DNA from: Cytophagaceae bacterium SCN 52-12
GTDB taxonomy: Bacteria > Bacteroidota > Bacteroidia > Cytophagales > Spirosomataceae
Direction: 5' to 3'
Length of the DNA: 52,171 bases
NCBI GenBank assembly: GCA_001724175.1
Contig: MEDT01000044.1
Location: forward strand, 1 to 52,171
Shown: piece by piece, positions 44,958 to 52,171 of the stretch
Position numbering within the stretch: position 1 is the first letter of the stretch
Layout of the letters: every line of letters starts with the position of its first letter
Made by a program: the position numbers and the translations under genes
The notes under the pieces: model-generated
What the model was told of the DNA's origin: nothing
Seen by the model: the letters and a program-made list of their open reading frames with translations, nothing else
Database searches by the model: none

Positions 44958-45054
44958 CATTAGGTTTTAGGTATTAGGTTTTGGGTTTTGGCAGGCTAAT
45001 ACCTAAAACCTAATACCTAAAACCTAACACCTAAAGCCTAACACCTCAAACCTC
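44958..45054. repeat. CCTAATACCTAAAA-word inverted repeat (locus E) between regulator and kinase genes
   Basis: The left arm (44958-44990) reads CATTAGGTTTTAGGTATTAG and onward; the right arm (about 44997-45054) has CTAATACCTAAAAC repeated with a 14-base period and then decays. The arms are near-complementary, so the 110-base gap between two cotranscribed genes can fold into a long A/U-rich hairpin. The words contain CTAAT but at 14-base, not 11-base, spacing, so this is unlikely to be a regulator array. Confidence 0.75.
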
Positions 45055-45061
45055 CATACAC

Positions 45062-46429
45062 ATGAAAATAAGGGCACAGATCACCTTCCTGTTTACGGTC
45101 GTTACAGCGCTTATCCTGCTGGTATTTGCGTCTGTCATTTACTATACGGCGAATGAAAGCCGGGAGCGGGAATTTTACTCGCTGCTGAAAAAGGAAGCGG
45201 TCACCAAAGCCAATCTTTTCTTCGACGCCAACGTCGACAAGAAGCATTTGCAGGAAATTTACAAGAATAACCGGAAGATCCTTGACGAAGTCGAGATCGC
45301 CATTTACGATACGGGCTTCCACCTGCTCTACCACGACGCGGAGGACATTGACTATGTGAAGGAAAGCAGCGAAATGATCGGGGAAATTCTCAAGCGGGGG
45401 GAGATCTCTTTTTACCAGGAAGATTGGCAGGTCGTAGGCATCCGGTACGAATTTAACGGCAAAAGCTACATTGTAACCGCTACGGCTTACGACCACTACG
45501 GTTTTACAAAGCTGAACCGGCTTCTGAAAGACTGTATCCTGGTATTCATTATTTCTATCCTGTTTATTTACCTGGCCGGGCGCTTTTTTTCCGGGAAGGT
45601 GCTCGATCCGGTCATAGAAATGACTGAAAGAGCGAAGGTTATTTCGGCGACCAGCCTCGACCTTCGTATAAAAAGCAACGGCAGCCGGGATGAGCTTTCG
45701 GAGCTGGCCAATACTTTTAACGAAATGCTGGGAAGGCTGGAAAACTCTTTTGAATCCCAGAAGCATTTTGTTTCGAATATCTCGCACGAGATCAGGACAC
45801 CTCTGGCCGCTATTATTACCGAGCTGGAGCTGTCTTCGGACAGGGAGCGTACAAGGGAAGAGTATAAGGCGGCGATCAGGGACGCGCTTCTGGATGCACG
45901 GAAGCTCGCCCACCTGTCAAACAGCCTGCTGGATATGGCCAAGGCAAGCTACGACCCGGCCGAAATAGCTTTTAAGGAGGTAAGGATAGACGAGATCCTG
46001 CTGGATGCCAGGTACCAGCTTCAAAAGGCTAACCCTTCGTATCGCATCGACATCCATTTTGAAAACGATTTTGACAGCGACAACCAGATTTCGGTAAACG
46101 GCAACGAATACCTGCTTAAAGTGGCTTTCACAAACTTATTTGAAAACGGGTGCAAGTTTTCCGGGAACAGGCAAAGCCTTGTAACCGTCGCTTTCGGTCA
46201 GGAGGGCATTATCCTTAAGTTTTCGGATGAAGGCATCGGAATTCCCGAAGATGACCTGGAAAGCGTTTTTACCCCGTTTTATCGCGGGAAAAACAAGAAT
46301 TTCGCTTACGGCAACGGGATCGGGCTTTCTCTGACCCGTAAAATCATAGACCTTCACAAAGGCAGTCTTTCCGTCGAATCCGAAGAACACCGGGGCACAA
46401 CCTTTACGGTGGTGCTCGGCCACATCTGA
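45062..46429 (+). CDS. Two-component sensor histidine kinase (module 2)
   Basis: This 455-residue inner-membrane kinase has its first membrane helix at residues 8-30, a periplasmic sensor of about 125 residues, a second helix at about 156-174, HAMP, and the HisKA box FVSNISHEIRTPLAAIITEL with His242. The ATPase domain has NLFENGCKFS, DEGIGIP and GNGIGLSLT. The architecture matches the CusS/CopS group, but no metal-ligand cluster is evident by eye in the sensor. It is separated from its regulator gene by repeat locus E and followed after 154 bases by tolC. Confidence 0.92.
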   Translation: MKIRAQITFLFTVVTALILLVFASVIYYTANESREREFYSLLKKEAVTKANLFFDANVDKKHLQEIYKNNRKILDEVEIAIYDTGFHLLYHDAEDIDYVKESSEMIGEILKRGEISFYQEDWQVVGIRYEFNGKSYIVTATAYDHYGFTKLNRLLKDCILVFIISILFIYLAGRFFSGKVLDPVIEMTERAKVISATSLDLRIKSNGSRDELSELANTFNEMLGRLENSFESQKHFVSNISHEIRTPLAAIITELELSSDRERTREEYKAAIRDALLDARKLAHLSNSLLDMAKASYDPAEIAFKEVRIDEILLDARYQLQKANPSYRIDIHFENDFDSDNQISVNGNEYLLKVAFTNLFENGCKFSGNRQSLVTVAFGQEGIILKFSDEGIGIPEDDLESVFTPFYRGKNKNFAYGNGIGLSLTRKIIDLHKGSLSVESEEHRGTTFTVVLGHI

Positions 46430-46476
46430 CCGCCCTGATCCGGGGATTGCCGTTTCCTGATCCGGGATAAATCTGC

Positions 46477-46526
46477 TCTAATAGGATTCTAATTTTTTTC
46501 TGTAGCGCTTCTAACAGCCCTCTGAC
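46477..46526 (+). promoter_or_regulatory. Five-unit, 11-bp-phased response-regulator operator in front of tolC (module 2)
   Basis: Hexamers begin exactly every 11 bases: TCTAAT (46477), TCTAAT (46488), TCTGTA (46499), TCTAAC (46510) and TCTGAC (46521). A -7-like GACATTTG (46538-46545) follows, overlapped by the palindrome TGTCATGACA (46532-46541). No -33 TTG is present, as is usual for activator-dependent promoters. The same hexamer and spacing occur before the module 1 tolC gene. Confidence 0.72.
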
Positions 46527-46583
46527 GGTGATGTCATGACATTTGTGCCGTGCATTTATCACATTATTCAATATCCTAATGAA

Positions 46584-47849
46584 ATGTTAGTGCGTGTCAG
46601 ACCTCATCTTTTAACCGGGCTTCTGCTGTACTTCGCATCGGCCGGTGCGGCCGGCGCCCAAAGCGGCCATTCGCTCCGGATGGCACTGAGGGAGGCCAGG
46701 GAAAACAACCTGGCGCTGAAGGCGGAAAAGTTAAGCATCGACATAGCAGAGACCGACGTAGTGACAGCCGGCTTACGGCCTAACCCGGTTTTGAACAACC
46801 AGGCATTGCAGCTGGTGAGCCCTTCTCATTTCCCGGAGAGGACAGGATGGCTGAACGGTCACAACGTGCAGAACTGGTGGCAGCTGACAAAAACCTTCCA
46901 GGTAGCGGGGCAGCGGGCCAACAAGCTGGATTTTGCAGGCAGGAATGCGGTGGTAGCGGAGAAAAGCTACCGGGAAGCTGAAAGGAACCTGTTCCGGGAT
47001 GTGGCCGGCAAGTGGCTGGAAGCATGGATAGCCCTCAAGCAGCTCGACATGCTGGGCATCGCCAAAAGCAATATCGATAGCCTTACCTATATCAACCAGC
47101 TGCGGTTCCGGAACCAGGTTATTACGCAGACCGATCTTTTCCGTACCCAGGTGCTGGCACGACAGTATGACGTCAGGTATAAGGCTGCCTTGCAGGAGAT
47201 CGCCAACCGGGAGCGGGAGCTGCGGCAGCTGCTCGGGCGCAGGGAGAACATCGCGATCGATACTGCCGATTCTTTCCTGCCTGCTTTTCCGGCCGGCAGG
47301 GACAGCCTGCTGTCGCAGTCATTGGCCATAAGAAGCGACGTTGCGGCGGCGAAGTCCGCAATCGAGGCGGCCGGCAGTAATATCAGGCTTCAGAAATCGC
47401 TCGCCTACCCGCAGCCGGAGCTGGGTATTATCTGGAACCCCCAGAACACCGTCCCCTATGTAGGAGTTTACGGCACCATAGATCTTCCTTTTTTCAGCAG
47501 GAACCAGGGAGAGATCAGGAAGTCGGTCATCCAGAAAGCCCGGGCCGAGCAGGAGCTCGAGTCGATACAGAGCCGGCTTGAGACTGAGGTGACAAATGCG
47601 CTGGCAAGCTACGAAACCCACCGGAAGAATGTACAGGGATTTCAGCCTATCCTCGAGCAATCCAACCTGATTTTAGAGAATGTCAAATACGCGTACCTGA
47701 AAGGAGGAACTACGATCGTAGACTTCCTGGAGGCTCAGCGCAGCTGGCTGGACACCCGGCAGGAATATTACGAAGCACTGCAGGAATACCGGAAAAGCTA
47801 TATAGAGCTGCTCTACACTACAGGTACTATTAATCAATTAGCTCAATAA
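46584..47849 (+). CDS. TolC family outer-membrane efflux channel, CusC/CzcC-like
   Basis: This is a 421-residue outer-membrane efflux protein. The start was set at ATG 46584, which gives a signal peptide (MLVRVRPHLLTGLLLYFASA, cleaved after GAQ); an upstream ATG at 46536 lies within the predicted promoter. The two-repeat helical pattern has LRMALREARENNLALKAEK at the start and the second repeat with KSAIEAAGSNIRLQKSLAYP, ending with GGTTIVDFLEAQRSWLDTRQ. It is the first gene of the metal-type efflux operon. Its stop TAA overlaps the ATG of the adaptor gene by one base. Confidence 0.9.
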   Translation: MLVRVRPHLLTGLLLYFASAGAAGAQSGHSLRMALREARENNLALKAEKLSIDIAETDVVTAGLRPNPVLNNQALQLVSPSHFPERTGWLNGHNVQNWWQLTKTFQVAGQRANKLDFAGRNAVVAEKSYREAERNLFRDVAGKWLEAWIALKQLDMLGIAKSNIDSLTYINQLRFRNQVITQTDLFRTQVLARQYDVRYKAALQEIANRERELRQLLGRRENIAIDTADSFLPAFPAGRDSLLSQSLAIRSDVAAAKSAIEAAGSNIRLQKSLAYPQPELGIIWNPQNTVPYVGVYGTIDLPFFSRNQGEIRKSVIQKARAEQELESIQSRLETEVTNALASYETHRKNVQGFQPILEQSNLILENVKYAYLKGGTTIVDFLEAQRSWLDTRQEYYEALQEYRKSYIELLYTTGTINQLAQ

Positions 47850-48853
47850 TGAAGCATATCCATTTGATCGCCGTTCCGCTGCTGATGCTCTCGTCGTGCA
47901 ACCGGAAAGAACCTGCCGCGCCGCAGAAAGCAGCAGTCCCGGCAGTAGTGAGCCAGGGACAGACCATTTCATTCAGCGATGAAAAGACAGCGGCATTTTT
48001 CAACACTGAAAAGGCTGGCAGCGGCAGCATTCATGCCGACTACAAGGCCGTAGGGAAGATCGGGGCCACTATCTCGCCTTCCAATGCGGGCGCTTCCCAG
48101 AATATTGTATTGTTCGAAAACCCTGATCTGGCGGGCAACTACACCCAGCTGATGCAGCACCAGATCAATATCAGCCAGATCGAGAACATCAACATCAGGC
48201 AGAAAAAGATCGAGCTCGAAAGGACCAGCGATCTGCAGCAGCATGGCGCGGCGACAGGACGGGACCTGCTCAATGCGCAGCTGGCCGTAAGCATGGAGGA
48301 AACCAACCTTGCCAACGAAAGGGCGGCGCTGACCGAGCATGAAGCACGCCTGAAATCGGGCGGGTTTGACCCGGTGCTGCTGCGCCGCGCGAGAGCGGGA
48401 ACCGCCTACATTATTTGCGATGTGCCTGAAAATCAGATCGCCAAGATCAAAGCGGGAAGCGCCTGTAAAATTGTGTTCACCTCGTTTCCGGACGAAACAT
48501 ATACCGGGAGGGTAGAGAACATAGCCGATATGATGGACAATACTACCCGTATGGTAAAAGTACGGATCAGCGTCAACAACAGCTCGAGCAAGCTGAAGGC
48601 CGGGATGTTTGCCGATGTTTCATTCGGGTTGAGCGAAGGGAACTTTATCACCGTCAGCAAGAATTCGCTGGTCACCGTACAGGGAAAGCATCATGTTTTT
48701 GTGAAGAAAAGTCCGGGAGAGTTTGAGCGGCGGGAAGTACAGACCGGGCAGCAGATCGGCGACAGGATAATTATTTTCAGCGGGTTAAGCGACGGCGAGG
48801 AGGTAGTCACAGAAGGCGTGATGCAGCTGAAGGGACTTTCGTTCGGCTATTGA
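47849..48853 (+). CDS. Compact periplasmic adaptor lipoprotein of a heavy-metal RND pump (CusB/CzcB-like)
   Basis: This 334-residue lipoprotein has lipobox LMLSSC. After the N-terminal linker the canonical lipoyl half (Gly-x-V...KGQ-x-L) is hard to find. Instead SQNIVLFENPDLAGNYTQLM leads into the helical hairpin (NINIRQKKIELERTSDLQQHGAATGRDLLNAQ) and then the beta-barrel AYIICDVPENQIAKIKAGS and DNTTRMVKVRISVNNSSSKLKAGMFADV. The lower length and reduced lipoyl domain suggest a compact adaptor variant. It is translationally coupled to tolC and followed after 10 bases by the DUF190 gene. Confidence 0.87.
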   Translation: MKHIHLIAVPLLMLSSCNRKEPAAPQKAAVPAVVSQGQTISFSDEKTAAFFNTEKAGSGSIHADYKAVGKIGATISPSNAGASQNIVLFENPDLAGNYTQLMQHQINISQIENINIRQKKIELERTSDLQQHGAATGRDLLNAQLAVSMEETNLANERAALTEHEARLKSGGFDPVLLRRARAGTAYIICDVPENQIAKIKAGSACKIVFTSFPDETYTGRVENIADMMDNTTRMVKVRISVNNSSSKLKAGMFADVSFGLSEGNFITVSKNSLVTVQGKHHVFVKKSPGEFERREVQTGQQIGDRIIIFSGLSDGEEVVTEGVMQLKGLSFGY

Positions 48854-48863
48854 AATAACAGCT

Positions 48864-49163
48864 ATGGTACAGGTACAGATATTTATCGACAGGGACGAGA
48901 TGATAGGCGCCCAGCCGCTGCACCAATACATTATGCAGCTGCTCATCCACCTCGGGATAGCAGGCGCGACATCCTTCAAAGGCGAATCCGGGTTTGGCAA
49001 GCACCTGCGTCTCAAGCAGCCGTCCGAGCATTTTTCGTTTGACGAAACCCCTCTTCTGCTCACTTTTATCGACGAAGAAAGAAAGATCAGGGAAGCGCTT
49101 ACAGAGCTGAGGAAGAGCTACCGGGGCGGATTTATCGTAACACATCAAGTAGAACAATGGTAG
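48864..49163 (+). CDS. DUF190 (PII-like fold) protein inside the metal-efflux operon
   Basis: This 99-residue soluble protein fits the DUF190 family: MVQVQIFIDRDEMIGAQPLH, the LGIAGATSFKGESGFGKH loop and the final strand-helix LLLTFIDEERKIREALTEL. Known DUF190 structures have a PII-like ferredoxin fold and form trimers, which suggests binding of a small molecule or metal in clefts between subunits. It lies between the adaptor (10 bases before) and the pump (3 bases after), so it is an integral part of the operon. Likely roles are a cytoplasmic modulator or metal sensor for the pump; this is inference. Confidence 0.88.
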   Translation: MVQVQIFIDRDEMIGAQPLHQYIMQLLIHLGIAGATSFKGESGFGKHLRLKQPSEHFSFDETPLLLTFIDEERKIREALTELRKSYRGGFIVTHQVEQW

Positions 49164-49166
49164 GCC

Positions 49167-52100
49167 ATGATCAGGAACCTTCTCCTATTTTCGCTTAAAA
49201 ATCGCTGGCTCGTAGTGGCATTCAGCATCATCGTCATGGGCGCGGGCTTTTATTGCTTTACGAAGCTCAAGATCGAAGCCTACCCCGATATAGCGGATAC
49301 AAACGTTATCATCGTTGCCCAGTACCCGGGAAGGGCGGCCGAAGAAGTGGAGCTGCAGGTAACGGTCCCGATCGAGCGGGCACTACAGAATACCCCCGGC
49401 GTGTTAGACAGGAGAAGCCGCACGATCTTCGGCCTGAGCGTGGTACAGCTGACTTTTAGGGACGGTACCAACGATTATTTTGCACGCCAGCAGGTATTGG
49501 AGAGGCTCACGGGCGCGCAGCTGCCCGACGGGGTCGCCCCGGAGCTGGCGCCTCTTTCGACGGCTGTAGGAGAAATACTCCGTTACGTGGTCGAAGCCCC
49601 GCCGACCTATACGCCGACCCAGTTGCGGGATCTCCAGGACTGGGTAATCAAGCCCTACCTGCTGCAAACGGATGGAATTGCGGATATCACGACTTTCGGA
49701 GGGCCCCTGAAGCAGTTTTATATACTGACCTCGCCCGACAAGCTCCGGAAATACAATCTTACGATCAGCGACGTAGAAAATGCGGTGGAAGCCAATAACC
49801 AGAATACGGGCGGTGGTATCCTGGAAAGGGGAGGGCAAGGGTTTGCCGTCAGGGGATTGGGGGCGATCAAAAACGAGAAGGATATCGAGAACATCGTCCT
49901 GAAATCGGCAGAAGGAGTGCCGGTTTTCGTACGCGATGTGGCCAGCGTCGAAATAGCGCCGCCGCCTCCCAGCGGCGTATTGGGCTACTCTATCCCGGAC
50001 CAGGACGTTAATGTGAACAACGGCGTAGAGGGGATTGTCCTGCTGCGCCGCTATGAAAATCCAAGCGAGGTGCTGGCCGATCTGAAAGTCCGGATCGATG
50101 AGCTGCAGGCGCATGAGCTCCCGGAAGGCGTTACGATCCGGAAGCTGTACGACAGGAGCTTCCTGATCGATCACTCGCTCCATACCGTAGGTCAGACGCT
50201 GTTTGAGGGAATCAGCATAGTGGTGCTGGTGCTGATCTTCTTCCTGGGCAGCGCGCGGAGCGCCCTGGTGGTGGCCCTGACCATCCCGTTTTCACTGTTG
50301 TTTGCGTTTATACTGATGCGTTTGACCGGCATACCGGCCAACCTGCTCTCGCTGGGGGCTATTGATTTCGGTATCATTGTCGACGGCGCATGCGTGATGG
50401 TAGAGCACCTGATCCGGAAATATAAAACCGCCACACCGGAGGAGAGGCAGGAAGGAATACAGAAGATAACGCTCCTGGCCGCCCAGGAAGTCGGGCGGGA
50501 GATCTTTTTTTCGGTCACCATCATCATACTGGCTTATATGCCGATCCTGATGATGACCAGGGTGGAAGGGAAGCTGTTCTCTCCTATGGCCCTGACGCTC
50601 GCCTTTGCGGTGATAGGCTCCATGCTGGCAGCTCTCACCTTCATACCTGTACTGGTTTCATTCGCCTATCACAAAGCCATGTCGGGCAGGCAGGAAATGA
50701 AAGAGCACCGGAATGTGATCCTGTCATTTCTTGAGAAACGATATGAGGCTGCGCTTGCCAGGATATTGCGCGGATATAAACCTGCGGTGATAGCCGGCTT
50801 TTCGGTCGTGCTGGTTCTTGTCGCTTTCGGGTTAAAGCTCGGAACGGAGTTTCTGCCGGAGCTGGATGAAGGTTCCATCTTTCTCCGGGGAAATTTCCCT
50901 GCCGGGATCACCATCCGGGAAAATGCCCGGAATGCGCCTGCCATCCGGAACATCATTGCGCGGTATCCGCAGATCGCCTTCGTGATCACGCAGACAGGCC
51001 GTAACGACGAAGGTACCGATCCCTTCCCGGCCAACAGGAACGAGATACTCGTAGGCTTAAAAGACTACCACCTGTGGAGCGACACGATTTCCAAGAAGGA
51101 GCTGATCGGGCTTGTCCGCGCCGATCTCGAAAAAGAGCTGCCGAGCGTCAGATTTACGTCCGGACAGCCTATAATCGACCAGGTCATGGAAATCGTGACC
51201 GGGAGCGCCGCCGACCTTGCGGTTTCGATCGTAGGCGATGACCTGCATGAAATGCGCGGCAAAGCCGACAGCATCGCTACGATAGTAAGGTCGATGAAAG
51301 GGAGCGAGGGTGTGAACATCGAGCAGGAAGGTGCGCAGGAGCAGCTCGCTATCAATATCAACCGTGAAAATGCAGCCCGTTACGGCATCAACATCGCCGA
51401 TATTCAGAACATGATAGAAGCGGCTATAGGCGGTAAGACATTGTCGGTGCTGTACGACGGCACCAAGCGGTATGACGTCGTAATCCGTTATCTGCCGGAG
51501 TTCCGCAACAATATCGACGAGATCAAAAAGCTGCTGGTGGCTTCGGCGACCGGGTCGCTGATCCCGATGGAGCAGCTGGCCGATATCGGGTTTGTCGAGG
51601 GGCAAACCAATATTTACCGCTACAACAACAAAAGGATGGTAACGGTGCGGACCAATATACGGGGGATCGACCAGGGAAGATTTGTAGCGGAGCTGCAAAA
51701 AAGGATATCGAAGGAAGTGCATATCCCGAAAGGCGATCATATCGTGTACGGCGGGCAATATGAAAACCTGGAACGGGCCGGCCGGCAGCTTTCACTGACG
51801 ATCCCTCTTACCATCGCGGTAGTCTTTGCCTTTCTTTTTATGCTTTTCAAAAACCTGAAGCATACGCTGATCACCATGAGCTGCATCCTGTTTGCGCTGG
51901 CGGGCGGCATTATGGCGCTGCTGCTCCGGGGCTATTATTTCAATGTATCGGCCGGTGTCGGTTTCGTGTCGATTTTCGGTATTTCGGTGATGGCCGGGGT
52001 GCTCCTGGTATCGGCCCTGAATCGCGGCGCCGCTTTGCAGCCGGCAGGAAGCCTGATGATCGCACAGATTTCGAAAGAACAGCTGCGGGCGCTCCTTTCT

Positions 52101-52171
52101 ATCCTGGTGCTGGCGATCCTCGGGCTCATACCGGCCGCCACCTCGAAAGGGATCGGCTCTGACGTACAGCG
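49167..52171 (+). CDS. Heavy-metal efflux RND permease, CzcA/CusA family (partial, runs off the window)
   Basis: From ATG 49167 the frame is open for 1001 codons plus two bases to the window end, with about 30-50 residues missing by family length. The N terminus MIRNLLLFSLKNRWLVVAF is helix 1. The porter region has KIEAYPDIADTNVIIVAQYPG and QYPGRAAEEVELQVTVPIE, characteristic of HME pumps. Helix 4 has AIDFGIIVDGACVMVEHL with the proton-relay Asp406 (CusA Asp405). The second half contains ELDEGSIFLRGNFP and FGISVMAGVLLVSALNRG. It exports divalent or monovalent heavy-metal ions with the upstream adaptor and channel. The ion cannot be read reliably by eye. Confidence 0.93.
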   Translation, partial: MIRNLLLFSLKNRWLVVAFSIIVMGAGFYCFTKLKIEAYPDIADTNVIIVAQYPGRAAEEVELQVTVPIERALQNTPGVLDRRSRTIFGLSVVQLTFRDGTNDYFARQQVLERLTGAQLPDGVAPELAPLSTAVGEILRYVVEAPPTYTPTQLRDLQDWVIKPYLLQTDGIADITTFGGPLKQFYILTSPDKLRKYNLTISDVENAVEANNQNTGGGILERGGQGFAVRGLGAIKNEKDIENIVLKSAEGVPVFVRDVASVEIAPPPPSGVLGYSIPDQDVNVNNGVEGIVLLRRYENPSEVLADLKVRIDELQAHELPEGVTIRKLYDRSFLIDHSLHTVGQTLFEGISIVVLVLIFFLGSARSALVVALTIPFSLLFAFILMRLTGIPANLLSLGAIDFGIIVDGACVMVEHLIRKYKTATPEERQEGIQKITLLAAQEVGREIFFSVTIIILAYMPILMMTRVEGKLFSPMALTLAFAVIGSMLAALTFIPVLVSFAYHKAMSGRQEMKEHRNVILSFLEKRYEAALARILRGYKPAVIAGFSVVLVLVAFGLKLGTEFLPELDEGSIFLRGNFPAGITIRENARNAPAIRNIIARYPQIAFVITQTGRNDEGTDPFPANRNEILVGLKDYHLWSDTISKKELIGLVRADLEKELPSVRFTSGQPIIDQVMEIVTGSAADLAVSIVGDDLHEMRGKADSIATIVRSMKGSEGVNIEQEGAQEQLAININRENAARYGINIADIQNMIEAAIGGKTLSVLYDGTKRYDVVIRYLPEFRNNIDEIKKLLVASATGSLIPMEQLADIGFVEGQTNIYRYNNKRMVTVRTNIRGIDQGRFVAELQKRISKEVHIPKGDHIVYGGQYENLERAGRQLSLTIPLTIAVVFAFLFMLFKNLKHTLITMSCILFALAGGIMALLLRGYYFNVSAGVGFVSIFGISVMAGVLLVSALNRGAALQPAGSLMIAQISKEQLRALLSILVLAILGLIPAATSKGIGSDVQ

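Noticed and set aside
44958..45054. CRISPR-like periodic repeats
   Set aside because: Units are 14 bases with no spacers and are arranged as an inverted repeat; no cas genes.

Overview
The window looks like chromosome of a Bacteroidota bacterium, most likely order Cytophagales (a Dyadobacter- or Spirosoma-like genome; this is inference, not a database match). Four things point that way: C-terminal type IX secretion (T9SS) sorting domains, promoter-like TAnnTTTG boxes, a carboxypeptidase-regulatory-domain TonB-type receptor, and short word-like intergenic repeats of the kind often seen in this phylum. No rRNA, tRNA, CRISPR array, phage or insertion sequence was recognised.

Layout. 1-2837: end of a division/cell-wall (dcw) cluster, murE-mraY, which stops at a composite inverted repeat instead of continuing to murD. 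3028-5769 (minus): an AhpC/AhpD peroxidase pair and a detached murF. 5871-8072: a large secreted FG-GAP protein. 8198-16340 (minus): efflux module 1, transcribed as response regulator - histidine kinase - TolC - RND pump - adaptor lipoprotein. 16591-17799: a porin. 17801-25044 (minus): a complete nine-gene N-ATPase operon (atpDCQRBEFAG) with a membrane-anchored SGNH hydrolase translationally overlapped to its end. 25289-29300: NAD(P)HX repair enzyme, a 49-residue membrane peptide and a FUSC-family membrane protein. 29410-38063: secreted T9SS proteins, a cytoplasmic GH13 enzyme, an MFS transporter with a clear operator, a thioredoxin-like protein and a YceI lipoprotein. 38229-43688: an orphan TPR histidine kinase, an outer-membrane receptor and an MscS channel. 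43816-52171: YjbQ followed by efflux module 2 (response regulator - histidine kinase - TolC - adaptor - DUF190 protein - CzcA/CusA-type pump, cut by the window end).

The most interesting observations are: (i) both tolC genes are preceded by arrays of a CTAAT-type hexamer repeated at exactly 11 bp, three units at 14087-14114 and five at 46477-46526. The two OmpR-family regulators encoded beside these pumps have almost identical DNA-recognition helices, so one operator code and possible cross-talk is a testable prediction. (ii) The N-ATPase has the full set of Na+-ligand residues in subunit c and a b subunit with a delta-like C-terminal extension. (iii) A PII-like DUF190 gene is embedded between adaptor and pump genes. 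(iv) Five intergenic loci carry three families of short-word inverted or tandem repeats, two of them inside operons.
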